From Ruminobacter sp. (lineage in GTDB: Bacteria; Pseudomonadota; Gammaproteobacteria; Enterobacterales; Succinivibrionaceae): DNA of 35,426 nucleotides. Made by a program: the position numbers and the translations under genes. Shown here piece by piece: positions 16,038-24,329 of this stretch. Under the pieces are notes generated by a model, which was not told the origin of the DNA, ran no database searches, and saw only the letters and a list, made by a program, of their open reading frames with translations. Location of the stretch: assembly GCA_017940385.1 (NCBI GenBank), contig JAGAYS010000011.1:1-35426 (forward strand), written 5' to 3'. The number at the start of each line of letters is the position of its first letter. Position 1 is the first letter of the stretch.

Positions 16038-17435
16038 TCAACCGCTGACAGACTCTGCCGCCTTTTTTCCGCTTTCGTCACCGTATGGAGCTATGTAGAT
16101 AAGCATCAGCATTCCGGGAATTGCCAGGGCATAGCAGATAATGAAGAAATTCTCATACCCGACACTGTTAATAATATATCCGGCTCTGGATGTGCATAGC
16201 GTTCTCGGTAGTGCCGACAATGCAGTCAGAAGTGCAAGTTGCGTGGCTATGTATTTTCCTTTTGTCTCCCTGCACATATATGCAACAAAACATGCGGTAC
16301 CGAGACCGGCACCGAGGTTCTCACCGCTTATAACAAGCGAAAGAAGCAAGGTATTCGGGAACTCAAATCCGGACGCCAAGTCAGAACGAAACCAGGTTAT
16401 TCCTATATTCCCGGCAATACCGTTTATAAAACCGTCGGCTGAAGCCAATATGTCGACAAACTCACCCTGATTCTGCCACACGTGAGTTATGAACACGAAT
16501 CCCAGAATAGTGACAATCTGAGCCAGACCGAACAGCCACAAAGCCTTATTAATACCTATTTTAAGCATTATTATTCCGCCGATGATACTGCCGGCCAGCA
16601 AAGCCCAGAACCCAACCACCTTGTTTACGGTTCCTATAACCGACTTTGTGTACCCCATGTCCATGTAGAACGGCGTGGCCAATGCCGTGGCCATATTGTC
16701 TCCGAACTTATACAGAAATATGAACAGAAGCATGCTCAGGAAACTCCAGACGCCTTTGCGACCTATAAATTCCTTCAATGGTTCAACAACGGACTCCTTC
16801 AGTGTTCTGGTTGAAACCTGACACTCTGCCTCCCTTATCATAAAGGTTGTACCAAGACCCACAAACATGAACATGGCGGTGAAAATTATGGTTATGCTCC
16901 AAGGCATTCTGTCACTCATATACAGAGACAGAGTTCCGGGAACCAGCCCTGCAAAACGATAGGCATTCACGAAAATGGAATTACCGAGACCCAATTCCTC
17001 GTCATCAAGAATCTCCCTTCTGAATGCATCTATGGCCACGTCCTGAGTGGCTGAAAAAAAAGCCACCATAAAATAAAGAATCATTATCAGATACAGATGA
17101 AAATCAATCTTGGGTGAACACAGTCCCATAAGTGCGAGGCAAATGAGAAGCACGGTCTGAGTAAGGAACATCCAGGTTCTTCGTCTGCCTATTTTCTTCA
17201 CGAAGAACAGATCAAGTGCCGGCGCCCAGACAAACTTCCATGCATAAGGCAGAGTAAGAAGAGAAAAAGCCCCGATGGTACTGATATTTATGCCCTCGTC
17301 CTTTAACCAGGCAGAAACAAGATTAAACAAAAAATAGAACGGCAGTCCCGAGCTGAACCCCAAAAAAATACAAAGAAGCATTCTTTTGGAAAATATTCGT
17401 TGCAATAAGGATTTTTGTGTATCTGATGCTGTCAT
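16038..17435 (-). CDS. ampG: AmpG-type muropeptide permease (MFS)
   Basis: AmpG imports anhydro-muropeptides released from the cell wall, feeding peptidoglycan recycling. The 465-residue protein has about 12-14 hydrophobic helices. Its N-terminus has the AmpG-typical FLGFSSGLPFYF segment, then SLLTLPYAWKFVWAPALDLF near residues 58-77, and SATQDVAIDAFRREIL near 128-143. The size is close to E. coli AmpG (491). It starts 12 residues before the first helix region and has a near-consensus promoter upstream. It forms a single-gene unit between the nqr operon and the solitary pilin. A related MFS sugar-peptide carrier cannot be excluded, but the motif set fits AmpG best. Confidence 0.88.
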   Translation of the reverse strand: MTASDTQKSLLQRIFSKRMLLCIFLGFSSGLPFYFLFNLVSAWLKDEGINISTIGAFSLLTLPYAWKFVWAPALDLFFVKKIGRRRTWMFLTQTVLLICLALMGLCSPKIDFHLYLIMILYFMVAFFSATQDVAIDAFRREILDDEELGLGNSIFVNAYRFAGLVPGTLSLYMSDRMPWSITIIFTAMFMFVGLGTTFMIREAECQVSTRTLKESVVEPLKEFIGRKGVWSFLSMLLFIFLYKFGDNMATALATPFYMDMGYTKSVIGTVNKVVGFWALLAGSIIGGIIMLKIGINKALWLFGLAQIVTILGFVFITHVWQNQGEFVDILASADGFINGIAGNIGITWFRSDLASGFEFPNTLLLSLVISGENLGAGLGTACFVAYMCRETKGKYIATQLALLTALSALPRTLCTSRAGYIINSVGYENFFIICYALAIPGMLMLIYIAPYGDESGKKAAESVSG

Positions 17436-17956
17436 GATTCGGTATTAGTGATTTTTCTGTTCAACGATTTCCGCTCAGGCGGCTCTACTTTCAACGATAT
17501 TATCCGTGCCGCATTATATGTCAAGTACTTAAGTCTTTTTATGGGAAACAATATGAATAAAACTCAGTATCCATTGATGTACACGCCGGTCGGAAGTAAT
17601 AATCGCATTCTGCCAGAACCCCACTTCAGCCCTCCAGCAGACTGACATGTATCCGGTTCATGCGCAATCTGTAATTCAACCAGTGAAATCATAAAACTGT
17701 ACAAAACATACATTCAGATAATTATGTTTTCAGGGAATCATGATTCATAAACCGATCTCTAAAGGCAAAAAACAACATATAATTCAAAAACGTTTATTTG
17801 GCAAAATAATATAAATTCTAAATTATGATATTGTCTCCGACTTTACGACACAGGAAGACTTACGGCTGATGATTTTTTGTTACAATTGAAGAAATGAGAA
17901 ACCGTGTCTTTTTTTAGATAACGTATTTCTGACCACGGATGGCAAGAGGCTTAACG
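17436..17956. other. Divergent gap between ampG and the solitary pilin
   Basis: This 520-bp gap holds the ampG promoter and leader on the left. The rest is AT-rich and without a credible gene. A 65-codon plus-strand frame at 17448-17645 has no ribosome site and no familiar content. A TACAAT box at 17881-17886, some 75 bp before the pilin start, is a possible -10 element but has no convincing -35 partner. Confidence 0.5.
17497..17524 (-). promoter_or_regulatory. Sigma-70 promoter of the ampG-like gene
   Basis: Read on the minus strand, TTGACA (complement of 17519-17524, a perfect -35 box) and TAATAT (complement of 17497-17502) are 16 bp apart. They lie about 60 bp upstream of the permease start codon. 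A short CCGC/GCGG hairpin (17471-17482) lies in the resulting leader. Confidence 0.55.
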
Positions 17957-18586
17957 ATGAAAAATAAAGGATTTACGCTGATAGAACTTGTAGTTGTTAT
18001 AATCATTCTGGGAATTCTTTCTGCGAGTGCTGCTCCGAAGTTCATGAATCTGAAATCAGAGGCACGCACCGCCACTCTCACGACTTTGGCCGGTTCAATC
18101 AAATCAGCCAACAATATGTTTCACGCAAAAGCCTTGGCTCAAGGGCTGACCAGTTCCACGGATTCGTACAATGACCAAAAAGCTTTTCTAGTCATCAACG
18201 GAGTTAAGTATAACCTGAAGTTTGGGTATGTTGACCGCAACAACATTGGATATCTTGTTGACGGCAGCAGCGCCATTCCGCCAGATGCCGGCAAGGAAGC
18301 TCCGGCCAGATCTGATAAATTCAAATGTTCAAGTATGAACACGGCATGTGAATATGATTGGTGTGACTGCTTTCCCGGGAAAGGTAAAGATCTTGAAGGA
18401 GCACTCTTGAAATTTCAGCACGGCTCGGGTGAAAATCTGCTGCAGCTGTTTATTCCTAACGGTTACGTTCCTGCAAATTATAAAAAAGACCAGTGTTTTG
18501 TGGCTTACAGGAGTGCACACCAGCTACCGGCTAAGACTGGTCCGATATTTCCGTCGGCCGTAAGGGTATTTGCTGACGGATGTTAA
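17957..18586 (+). CDS. Type IV prepilin, MSHA-like (MshA/MshB family)
   Basis: The protein begins MKNKG and then FTLIELVVVIIILGIL, a class III prepilin signal cut by prepilin peptidase after Gly5, with the Glu5 of the mature pilin present. The following SASAAPKFMNLKSEARTATL is the MSHA-pilin pattern. I chose the ATG at 17957 because an AAGAGG ribosome site lies 7 bp before it. An in-frame ATG at 17939 is upstream of that site and would add six residues with no ribosome site. The mature part is large (209 residues in all) and has a cluster of five cysteines in its second half (KCSS, TACEYDWCDC) plus a final Cys. No other msh gene is adjacent, so it is a lone pilin far from the minor-pilin operon at 29959-33225. 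Confidence 0.88.
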   Translation: MKNKGFTLIELVVVIIILGILSASAAPKFMNLKSEARTATLTTLAGSIKSANNMFHAKALAQGLTSSTDSYNDQKAFLVINGVKYNLKFGYVDRNNIGYLVDGSSAIPPDAGKEAPARSDKFKCSSMNTACEYDWCDCFPGKGKDLEGALLKFQHGSGENLLQLFIPNGYVPANYKKDQCFVAYRSAHQLPAKTGPIFPSAVRVFADGC

Positions 18587-18614
18587 CATATTGCGTAACG
18601 AACCTTAAAACGAA

Positions 18615-18644
18615 GAGGGGAACATACTAGTATGCAGAGCCCTC
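18615..18644 (+). repeat. Palindromic hairpin downstream of the pilin
   Basis: GAGGG (18615-18619) pairs with CCCTC (18640-18644) and encloses a perfect 12-bp palindrome, CATACTAGTATG (18623-18634). It lies 28 bp after the pilin stop codon. The role is unknown; it may protect the mRNA 3' end or bind a dimeric protein. Confidence 0.4.
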
Positions 18645-18678
18645 GGTAATTTGAACAGAAACAATTTACGATAATTTT

Positions 18679-18719
18679 AAGGTCGAATCCTAACTTCTCA
18701 AGGAGTTCGACCTTTTAAT
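18679..18719 (+). terminator. Intrinsic terminator of the MSHA-like pilin
   Basis: AAGGTCGAA (18679-18687) pairs with TTCGACCTT (18706-18714), followed by TT. Four more pairs (TCCT/AGGA) extend the stem past a one-base bulge. It stands between the convergent pilin and yajQ genes. Confidence 0.75.
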
Positions 18720-18832
18720 TTATCCGGAATTCTTTGAGTGTCGTAATACTCAATATATACTTCCATATTTTTCTGTATCGGCAACAGGCATTCCCATCCG
18801 CCGACTCATCGGGAAACATGAATCGTCCGAAT

Positions 18833-19321
18833 TTAATCCCTGAAATTGTTAAACTGGAACGGCTGACCGAGCTCGGCATTACGCACCAAAGCAATAACTT
18901 CCTGCAGGTCATCTCTCTTCTTTCCGGTCACACGTACTGTCTCGCCCTGAATCTGTGCGGTTACCTTAATCTTTGAATCTTTGATAAGCTTGACAACCTT
19001 CTTGGCCATTGTCTGATCAATTCCGCTCTTGAGCTTAACAAGCTCATTACATCTTTTTCCTGACGGTTCAGGATCCTGAAAATCCAGTGATGCAGGATCA
19101 ATGTTACGCTTAGACATCTTGTCACGAAGAATATCGTTCATCTGCTTAATCTGGAAATCGGCATCCGCAGCCAGCTTAATCTGCTTATCCTTTTCCACAA
19201 GGGTAAAAGAGGCATCAACACCTCTGAAATCAAAACGATTGGTAATTTCACGATTAGCATTGTCAACGGCATTCTGAACCTCATTCATCTGCAGTTCAGA
19301 AACAATGTCAAAAGAAGGCAT
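18833..19321 (-). CDS. yajQ: YajQ-family nucleotide-binding protein
   Basis: This family of small cytoplasmic proteins has two linked RNP-like folds. Members bind nucleotides, and some bind cyclic di-GMP. The product read from the ATG at 19321 has 162 residues, close to E. coli YajQ (163), and starts [20 protein letters not shown] as in the family. A GGAG ribosome site supports this start over an in-frame codon 16 residues earlier. The conserved [12 protein letters not shown] segment (about 22-33) and the C-terminal FQFNNFRD are present. It lies downstream of dxs on the same strand with a 114-bp gap that contains an 8-bp hairpin (19346-19366). In E. coli it belongs to the same neighbourhood, next to panE. 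Confidence 0.96.
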   Translation of the reverse strand: MPSFDIVSELQMNEVQNAVDNANREITNRFDFRGVDASFTLVEKDKQIKLAADADFQIKQMNDILRDKMSKRNIDPASLDFQDPEPSGKRCNELVKLKSGIDQTMAKKVVKLIKDSKIKVTAQIQGETVRVTGKKRDDLQEVIALVRNAELGQPFQFNNFRD

Positions 19322-19435
19322 AAACACTCCACTTATATAACAGAAGGAATCGTGCGATACGATTCCCAACTCAAAACAAAAACAAAGGGACGCTCAATAT
19401 CATGTCTCACGGAACCACCCCGGTCCGACGAACAT

Positions 19436-21319
19436 TCATGAACGATTCAGAACCTTTTCATACCCCTTAAGAAAATCTTCACCTTTTTTAATGACTGAAT
19501 CCCCATCCATCCCGCACTGTTCGTAAATTTCGGCAGGTGATGCCTGATCAATAAACTCGTCAGGTATACCAACGTTCAGTACAGGGCATATCAGATAATG
19601 TTTACTGATAATTCGGGATACTTCCTCTCCGGCTCCCCCCTGAACCACTCCGTCCTCGAGGGTCACGATAACACGATGCGAACCCGCCATTCTGACGATT
19701 AAGTCCTCATCCATAGGCTTAACAAACCTCATATCCACTACGGAATACTCTTTACCGGAGTCATTAACGGATCTCAGGACATCATGAACAAGAGGTCCCC
19801 ACACTATGAAGCATATGTCCTTTCCTTCCTTCAGGACACACCCCTTCCCTATCTCAACCGTAGCATCGGTAATTTCATTATCTGTAATTCCCTTGCCTCT
19901 GGGGTAACGGACGGCGGCAGGATGTCCGTATGAAAGTGCCGTATTAAGCATCTTCCACTGCATTCCAAGAGAACTCGGAGTCATAAGTATCATGTTCGGA
20001 ACCGAACGGATAAAAGAAATATCGAAAACCCCCTGATGTGTAGGGCCGTCAGGGCCTACCACACCGGCACGGTCGATAGCCACCACGACCGGCACATCCT
20101 GTATGGCAAGATCATGAATTATCTGATCGTATGCTCTCTGGAGGAATGTTGAATATACACATACAACAGGGAGCATTCCGCCCACGGCAAGGCCGCTGGA
20201 AAGCAGCAGAGCATGCTGCTCCGCTATGGCCACGTCAAAATAGCGGGATGAGTATTTCCTTGAAAAAGGCACCATGCCAGAACCGGAACACATGGCCGGA
20301 GTTATCCCCAGCACCTTTTCATTGTGCTCTGCGGCATACATAAGCCAGTTTCCGAAATTCTCATCGAAGGTATTGCGTTTTTTCTCTGAGGTCTCAACAC
20401 CAACGGGAACTTCAAACTTCGGAACTCCGTGATAGGCAGTAGGATTCTCTTCTGCAGGCTGATACCCCTTACCCTTGGTGGTACCGATGTGCAGAATTCT
20501 CGGTCCTTTAATCTGTTTAAGGTTCTGAAGTACGGCAACAAGTGTTTCAATGTCATGTCCGTCTATCGGACCAACGTAATTAAACCCGAATTCCTCGAAC
20601 AGAGTTCCTGGAAGCATCATACCTTTCAGATGTTCATGGGTTCTTATTGCAAACTCTTTAATCTTAGGCAGGGAAGACAATGTCTTTCTGCCTTTTTTCA
20701 GGATATTGTTGTATGAAGGTGAGCTCAGCCACATGGCAAGATGCTTTGACAGACTGCCAACACTTTCAGATATGCTCATCTCATTATCGTTTAGAATAAT
20801 GAGTATATCCTCGTTAAGATCTCCCGCATGATTCAGGGCCTCAAAAGCCACCCCGCCGGTTAAGGCACCGTCACCTATTACCGCCACAACCTTTTTGTTG
20901 TTTTTCAGCATGCGGTTTGCTATGGCAAGCCCCAAAGCCTCACTTATGGATGTGCTGGCATGACCTGTGGAAAACACGTCATATTCACTTTCACTTCTCC
21001 ACAGGAAGGGATGTAACCCATCCTTCTGACGAATGGTCTGGAGTCTGTCTCTGCGGCCAGTCAGAATCTTATGCGGATACGCCTGATGCCCCACATCCCA
21101 GATAAGCTGATCGTACGGGGTATCAAAGACATAGTGGAGGGCTATTGTAAGTTCAACTGCTCCGAGACCTGAGGCAAAGTGTCCGCTTGTCTTGCTCACC
21201 GTACTTATTAGAAAATCCCTCAGCTCAGCGGCAAGGGGCGTCAGCTTGCTCACGGGTAATTTTTTCAAATCCTGTGGTGAATCGATCTTACTTAACAGAG
21301 GATACTGCTCATTACTCAT
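19436..21319 (-). CDS. dxs: 1-deoxy-D-xylulose-5-phosphate synthase
   Basis: Dxs condenses pyruvate and glyceraldehyde 3-phosphate with thiamine diphosphate, the first step of the MEP isoprenoid pathway. It also feeds thiamine and pyridoxal synthesis. The 627-residue product has SSGHFASGLG-like (here TSGHFASGLG) near residues 45-55, the TPP-binding GDGALTGGVAFEALNHAG, NDNEMSISE, and the transketolase-like DRAGVVGPDGPTHQG. I chose the ATG at 21319, which begins MSNEQYPLLSKI as in relatives. A TTG seven codons earlier would overlap ispA and has no better ribosome site. The ATG lies 4 bp after the ispA stop codon, with the AGGGA site inside the ispA end, so translation is likely coupled. Confidence 0.97.
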   Translation of the reverse strand: MSNEQYPLLSKIDSPQDLKKLPVSKLTPLAAELRDFLISTVSKTSGHFASGLGAVELTIALHYVFDTPYDQLIWDVGHQAYPHKILTGRRDRLQTIRQKDGLHPFLWRSESEYDVFSTGHASTSISEALGLAIANRMLKNNKKVVAVIGDGALTGGVAFEALNHAGDLNEDILIILNDNEMSISESVGSLSKHLAMWLSSPSYNNILKKGRKTLSSLPKIKEFAIRTHEHLKGMMLPGTLFEEFGFNYVGPIDGHDIETLVAVLQNLKQIKGPRILHIGTTKGKGYQPAEENPTAYHGVPKFEVPVGVETSEKKRNTFDENFGNWLMYAAEHNEKVLGITPAMCSGSGMVPFSRKYSSRYFDVAIAEQHALLLSSGLAVGGMLPVVCVYSTFLQRAYDQIIHDLAIQDVPVVVAIDRAGVVGPDGPTHQGVFDISFIRSVPNMILMTPSSLGMQWKMLNTALSYGHPAAVRYPRGKGITDNEITDATVEIGKGCVLKEGKDICFIVWGPLVHDVLRSVNDSGKEYSVVDMRFVKPMDEDLIVRMAGSHRVIVTLEDGVVQGGAGEEVSRIISKHYLICPVLNVGIPDEFIDQASPAEIYEQCGMDGDSVIKKGEDFLKGYEKVLNRS

Positions 21320-21323
21320 CTGA

Positions 21324-22214
21324 TTAGTGATCCCTTTCAACTATGTACATGGCAAACTCACGCAACACCGAAGTGTCGTAAGGAAGAGGCTTAAGAGCGT
21401 CTACTGCGGTTACGGCCAGTGATTTTGCATATTCTCTGGCCTTATCAAGCCCCATAAGCTTAGGATACGTGCTCTTGTTTGAATCAATGTCCGATCCCTG
21501 AGGCTTGCCCAGAGTCTCTGTATCGGAAATGATGTCAAGAACATCGTCCCATACCTGAAAAGCCAGCCCTATGCAGTGTGAATAAGTACGAAACGCCTTC
21601 CTGGTATTCTCGTCAATGTGATTAGTACACAGCAGTCCGAGATCCACGGCACTCTCAATAAGCGCACCGGTCTTGTACTGATGAACAGTTTCAAGTTCCT
21701 TCTGGGAAACCTGTCTGTTCTCAGCCTCAATATCCAGTTCCTGGCCGCCACACATTCCCTGATATCCGCTTCCTACGGCAAGAACCCTTAACATTTCAAG
21801 CTGATTGGAAATCATTGACTGTCCGAAGTCTGCACGGGCAAGGACCTCAAAAGCAAAAGCCTGAAGAGCATCGCCTGAAAGAACTCCAGTCGCTTCACCA
21901 TACTTCTTGTGCACGGTAGGGTGACCGCGTCTCAAGTCATCATCATCCATTGCCGGCAAATCATCATGTATCAGTGAATACGCATGTACGCACTCAATGG
22001 CAACGGCCGGTGCGTCGGCAATGCTTAAATCGGCACCCACAGTCTTAGCCGTGGCGTATACAAGAAACGGACGAACCCTCTTGCCGCCAAGCAGGGTTCC
22101 GTAACTCATTGCTTCTTTTAATTTCGGTGCAACGACAGGCAGATTATCAATGGCCTGCTTTAATCTATCATTAACCCTGTTCTGATATTCAGTTAAAACT
22201 TCCTTTAAAGTCAT
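21324..22214 (-). CDS. ispA: Farnesyl diphosphate synthase
   Basis: IspA is a cytoplasmic prenyltransferase that adds two isopentenyl units to dimethylallyl diphosphate to give farnesyl diphosphate. The 296-residue product has the first aspartate-rich motif DDLPAMD at 84-90 and the second, DDVLD, at 223-227. The substrate-binding GGKRVRP lies at 43-49. The length equals E. coli IspA (299). It lies between xseB and dxs in the same order as in E. coli, so it supplies the next steps of the pathway started by Dxs. Confidence 0.97.
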   Translation of the reverse strand: MTLKEVLTEYQNRVNDRLKQAIDNLPVVAPKLKEAMSYGTLLGGKRVRPFLVYATAKTVGADLSIADAPAVAIECVHAYSLIHDDLPAMDDDDLRRGHPTVHKKYGEATGVLSGDALQAFAFEVLARADFGQSMISNQLEMLRVLAVGSGYQGMCGGQELDIEAENRQVSQKELETVHQYKTGALIESAVDLGLLCTNHIDENTRKAFRTYSHCIGLAFQVWDDVLDIISDTETLGKPQGSDIDSNKSTYPKLMGLDKAREYAKSLAVTAVDALKPLPYDTSVLREFAMYIVERDH

Positions 22215-22293
22215 ATCATTTACCCGTCATGTACACATATCCGATCATGAAAATCCATCATGGATTATGCGGTCTTTTTATTAATAATCCAGT

Positions 22294-22545
22294 CTATATT
22301 CCCGCATCAAAGTCAGAAACGACATCATCACCCGTTTTCGACCCGTCAGCAAGAGACTGACTGTCCGTTAAAATCTTTACCTTGCCTTCTGCTTCCTTGA
22401 GGGCCTTTTCGCATCCCTTAATGAGCCCCACCCCCTGCTCAAACAGACTTAAGTGTTCCGACAACGGCAGATTTCCAGACTCCATCTTCTTTACAAGACT
22501 TTCAATCTGTTCAAGCATCTGTTCCAAAGTCTGAGGATTTTCCAT
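22294..22545 (-). CDS. xseB: Exodeoxyribonuclease VII small subunit
   Basis: XseB is the small helical subunit that coats the XseA arm in exonuclease VII, which degrades single-stranded DNA. The 83-residue product has the family pattern LEQMLEQIESLVKKMESGNL, then LPLSEHLSLFEQGVGLIKGC, with the usual length of about 80. The C-terminus after residue 60 is a variable tail. It is the first gene of xseB-ispA-dxs and has a 79-bp gap before ispA. xseA is not in this window, as in most genomes. Confidence 0.95.
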   Translation of the reverse strand: MENPQTLEQMLEQIESLVKKMESGNLPLSEHLSLFEQGVGLIKGCEKALKEAEGKVKILTDSQSLADGSKTGDDVVSDFDAGI

Positions 22546-22576
22546 AATTTCATTACCTGCCGATCACACAAAATAT

Positions 22577-22605
22577 TTACTAAAAGGAAGCAAGCGTCCT
22601 ATAAT
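22577..22605 (+). promoter_or_regulatory. Sigma-70 promoter of panE-yajL
   Basis: TTACTA (22577-22582) and TATAAT (22600-22605) are 17 bp apart, giving a start near 22612. It lies upstream of panE and faces away from xseB. Confidence 0.6.
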
Positions 22606-22712
22606 GCAATCCTTAAGAAAGGATGATTATAACACGGTATCAATATTCATGCGAATACATCAGATAAATGTGTTACATCCGCAGGATTATTCACAGCCCG
22701 ACCAGCACAGAC

Positions 22713-23666
22713 ATGAAAGCAATCAGATACCACGGAACATACCGAAAAACAGACAGCCGAGCCGAGTTGAAAGCATCTCACGGAAAACCAGTAGCCTGTA
22801 TTATCGGGGCCGGAAGCATCGGCCAGCTCACTGCGGAATTACTGAGACGCAGAGGGCTGTTTAAAACCTGTTTTATCGACACCAGAATTAAAAAAGCCAA
22901 AAGAGTGGCCTGTACCTGTGCCTCAATTCATGGTCAAAGCTCATACCGCTGTGCAAAAGGAGTTTACCCTGAATCATTTGTCAGGGATGCCGACCTGCTG
23001 ATTATTACAGTTAAAGCCTTCTCAGTTGCCAGAATTATTAGGGACATAGCCCCGCATCTCAGACACGACACACCGGTTGTTCTCATGGTTAACGGTTTTG
23101 GAGCTCAAGAAGAACTGAAAAAGCTCACTCATGAAAACAGACTGTATCTTGCCTCAACCTCAAACGGTGCTACGCACAAAAAATACAGCGTTGTGGAAAA
23201 AGGACTTGGAACGACATACATCGGCCCGCTGAAACACGCAAAGGAAATCAGTGTTATAAAATACTTCACCAAAAGCATGCCGTCAGGAAAGTATACCGCC
23301 TCTATCTATGACGAACTGCTCAGAAAACTGGCCGTCAATGCCGTAATAAATCCGGTTACGGCCATTCGAAACTGCGTTAATGCCGAAATTCTGAATGATC
23401 CCGATATCATAAGAGATATCATCACAGAAATTTCCCCCATACTGCATCATCTCGGGCTGAATGATTCTCCTGACAGTTTAATGCACAGGGTTCAAACAGT
23501 TGCGGCGAACACCGGAGCGAACTACTCATCAATGCAGCAGGACTATTATTACGGCAGATTATCAGAAATTGATTATATTTTAGGTATTTTAATCAAAAAG
23601 GCCAGATTTTATGGTATAAAAACCCCATGCATAGATAAACTTTATCAGCAACTGAAAAACATGTAG
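22713..23666 (+). CDS. panE: 2-dehydropantoate 2-reductase (ketopantoate reductase)
   Basis: PanE reduces ketopantoate to pantoate with NADPH in coenzyme A synthesis. Counting from the ATG at 22713 (317 residues), the Rossmann motif GAGSIG is at 32-37. The expected catalytic residues are Lys205 in RKLAVNAVINPVTAI and Glu285 in LSEIDYI, with Asn127 in VNGFG. The start is uncertain. PanE normally begins within a few residues of the Rossmann motif, but here about 28 extra residues precede it. Neither this ATG nor one at 22668 has a clear ribosome site, and a TTG at about 22773 would give a normal-length protein. yajL follows by 13 bp, so the two are probably cotranscribed. E. coli has the same panE-yajL pair. 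Confidence 0.9.
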   Translation: MKAIRYHGTYRKTDSRAELKASHGKPVACIIGAGSIGQLTAELLRRRGLFKTCFIDTRIKKAKRVACTCASIHGQSSYRCAKGVYPESFVRDADLLIITVKAFSVARIIRDIAPHLRHDTPVVLMVNGFGAQEELKKLTHENRLYLASTSNGATHKKYSVVEKGLGTTYIGPLKHAKEISVIKYFTKSMPSGKYTASIYDELLRKLAVNAVINPVTAIRNCVNAEILNDPDIIRDIITEISPILHHLGLNDSPDSLMHRVQTVAANTGANYSSMQQDYYYGRLSEIDYILGILIKKARFYGIKTPCIDKLYQQLKNM

Positions 23667-23679
23667 CTAAGGAGTTCCC

Positions 23680-24249
23680 ATGACATCAGCACTTGTTATT
23701 ATGGCTAACGGGGCGGAGGACATCGAAACAATTTCCGTTACGGACGTTCTGAACAGAGGCGGTATTAAAGTTACCGTCGCAGCCGTTTCCGACACTTCAA
23801 CAGAAATAAAAACCGCTCACGGTCTTACGGTAAAAGCCGACATTCTCCTTAAGGATGCCGCGGACAATTATGATGTCGTAGTGGTGCCGGGAGGATACGA
23901 CGGTTCCATGAACTGCCGAAAATCAGAACTTGTCGGAAAGGTTCTGAAAGCCCAAAAAGACCGCGGAGCCCTCATAGCCGCCATATGTGCCGCTCCGGGA
24001 TTTGTGCTGGCACATCACGGCATTCTTGATAAGAACACGGTTGCTACGGGATACCCTGGAACAACCAAAGACATTCCCGTAACCTCAGACAAGGATGTAG
24101 TCATCGACCCGGTTAATAGAATCATTACCGCTCAGGGACCGGCATTCGCAGCCAAATTCGGTCTGGCAATTCTCGCAGTACTCAAGGACGTGGAAACAGC
24201 CAAAAAAGTAGCTAAAGGCATGCTCTATCCGCCCGAATCTGTAATTTAA
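23680..24249 (+). CDS. yajL: YajL-like DJ-1/PfpI family protein
   Basis: YajL is a cytoplasmic DJ-1 superfamily protein associated with protection of proteins from oxidative and electrophile damage (deglycase or chaperone activity is debated). The 189-residue product has the conserved acidic residue Glu13 in NGAEDIE and the nucleophile Cys103 in AAICAAPGF, with His in LAHHG shortly after. VVVPGGYDG near 66-75 forms the expected strand-turn. The ribosome site AAGGAG is strong. It follows panE and ends in a terminator, as in the E. coli cluster. Confidence 0.95.
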   Translation: MTSALVIMANGAEDIETISVTDVLNRGGIKVTVAAVSDTSTEIKTAHGLTVKADILLKDAADNYDVVVVPGGYDGSMNCRKSELVGKVLKAQKDRGALIAAICAAPGFVLAHHGILDKNTVATGYPGTTKDIPVTSDKDVVIDPVNRIITAQGPAFAAKFGLAILAVLKDVETAKKVAKGMLYPPESVI

Positions 24250-24275
24250 CATTCGTATTTCGTGCACATAATCAA

Positions 24276-24300
24276 AGGGGAGCTTTCGCTCCCCTCTTTT
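24276..24300. terminator. Terminator between yajL and thiI
   Basis: AGGGGAGC (24276-24283) pairs with GCTCCCCT (24288-24295) around TTTC and is followed by CTTTT. It has AAA on the other side, so it may serve both converging genes. Confidence 0.85.
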
Positions 24301-24329
24301 GCGGTTTTACTACCTGCTTTAAAAATATT

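Noticed and set aside
17448-17645. A 65-codon plus-strand frame in front of the MSHA-like pilin
   Set aside because: It overlaps the ampG promoter and leader, has no ribosome site and no familiar motif.
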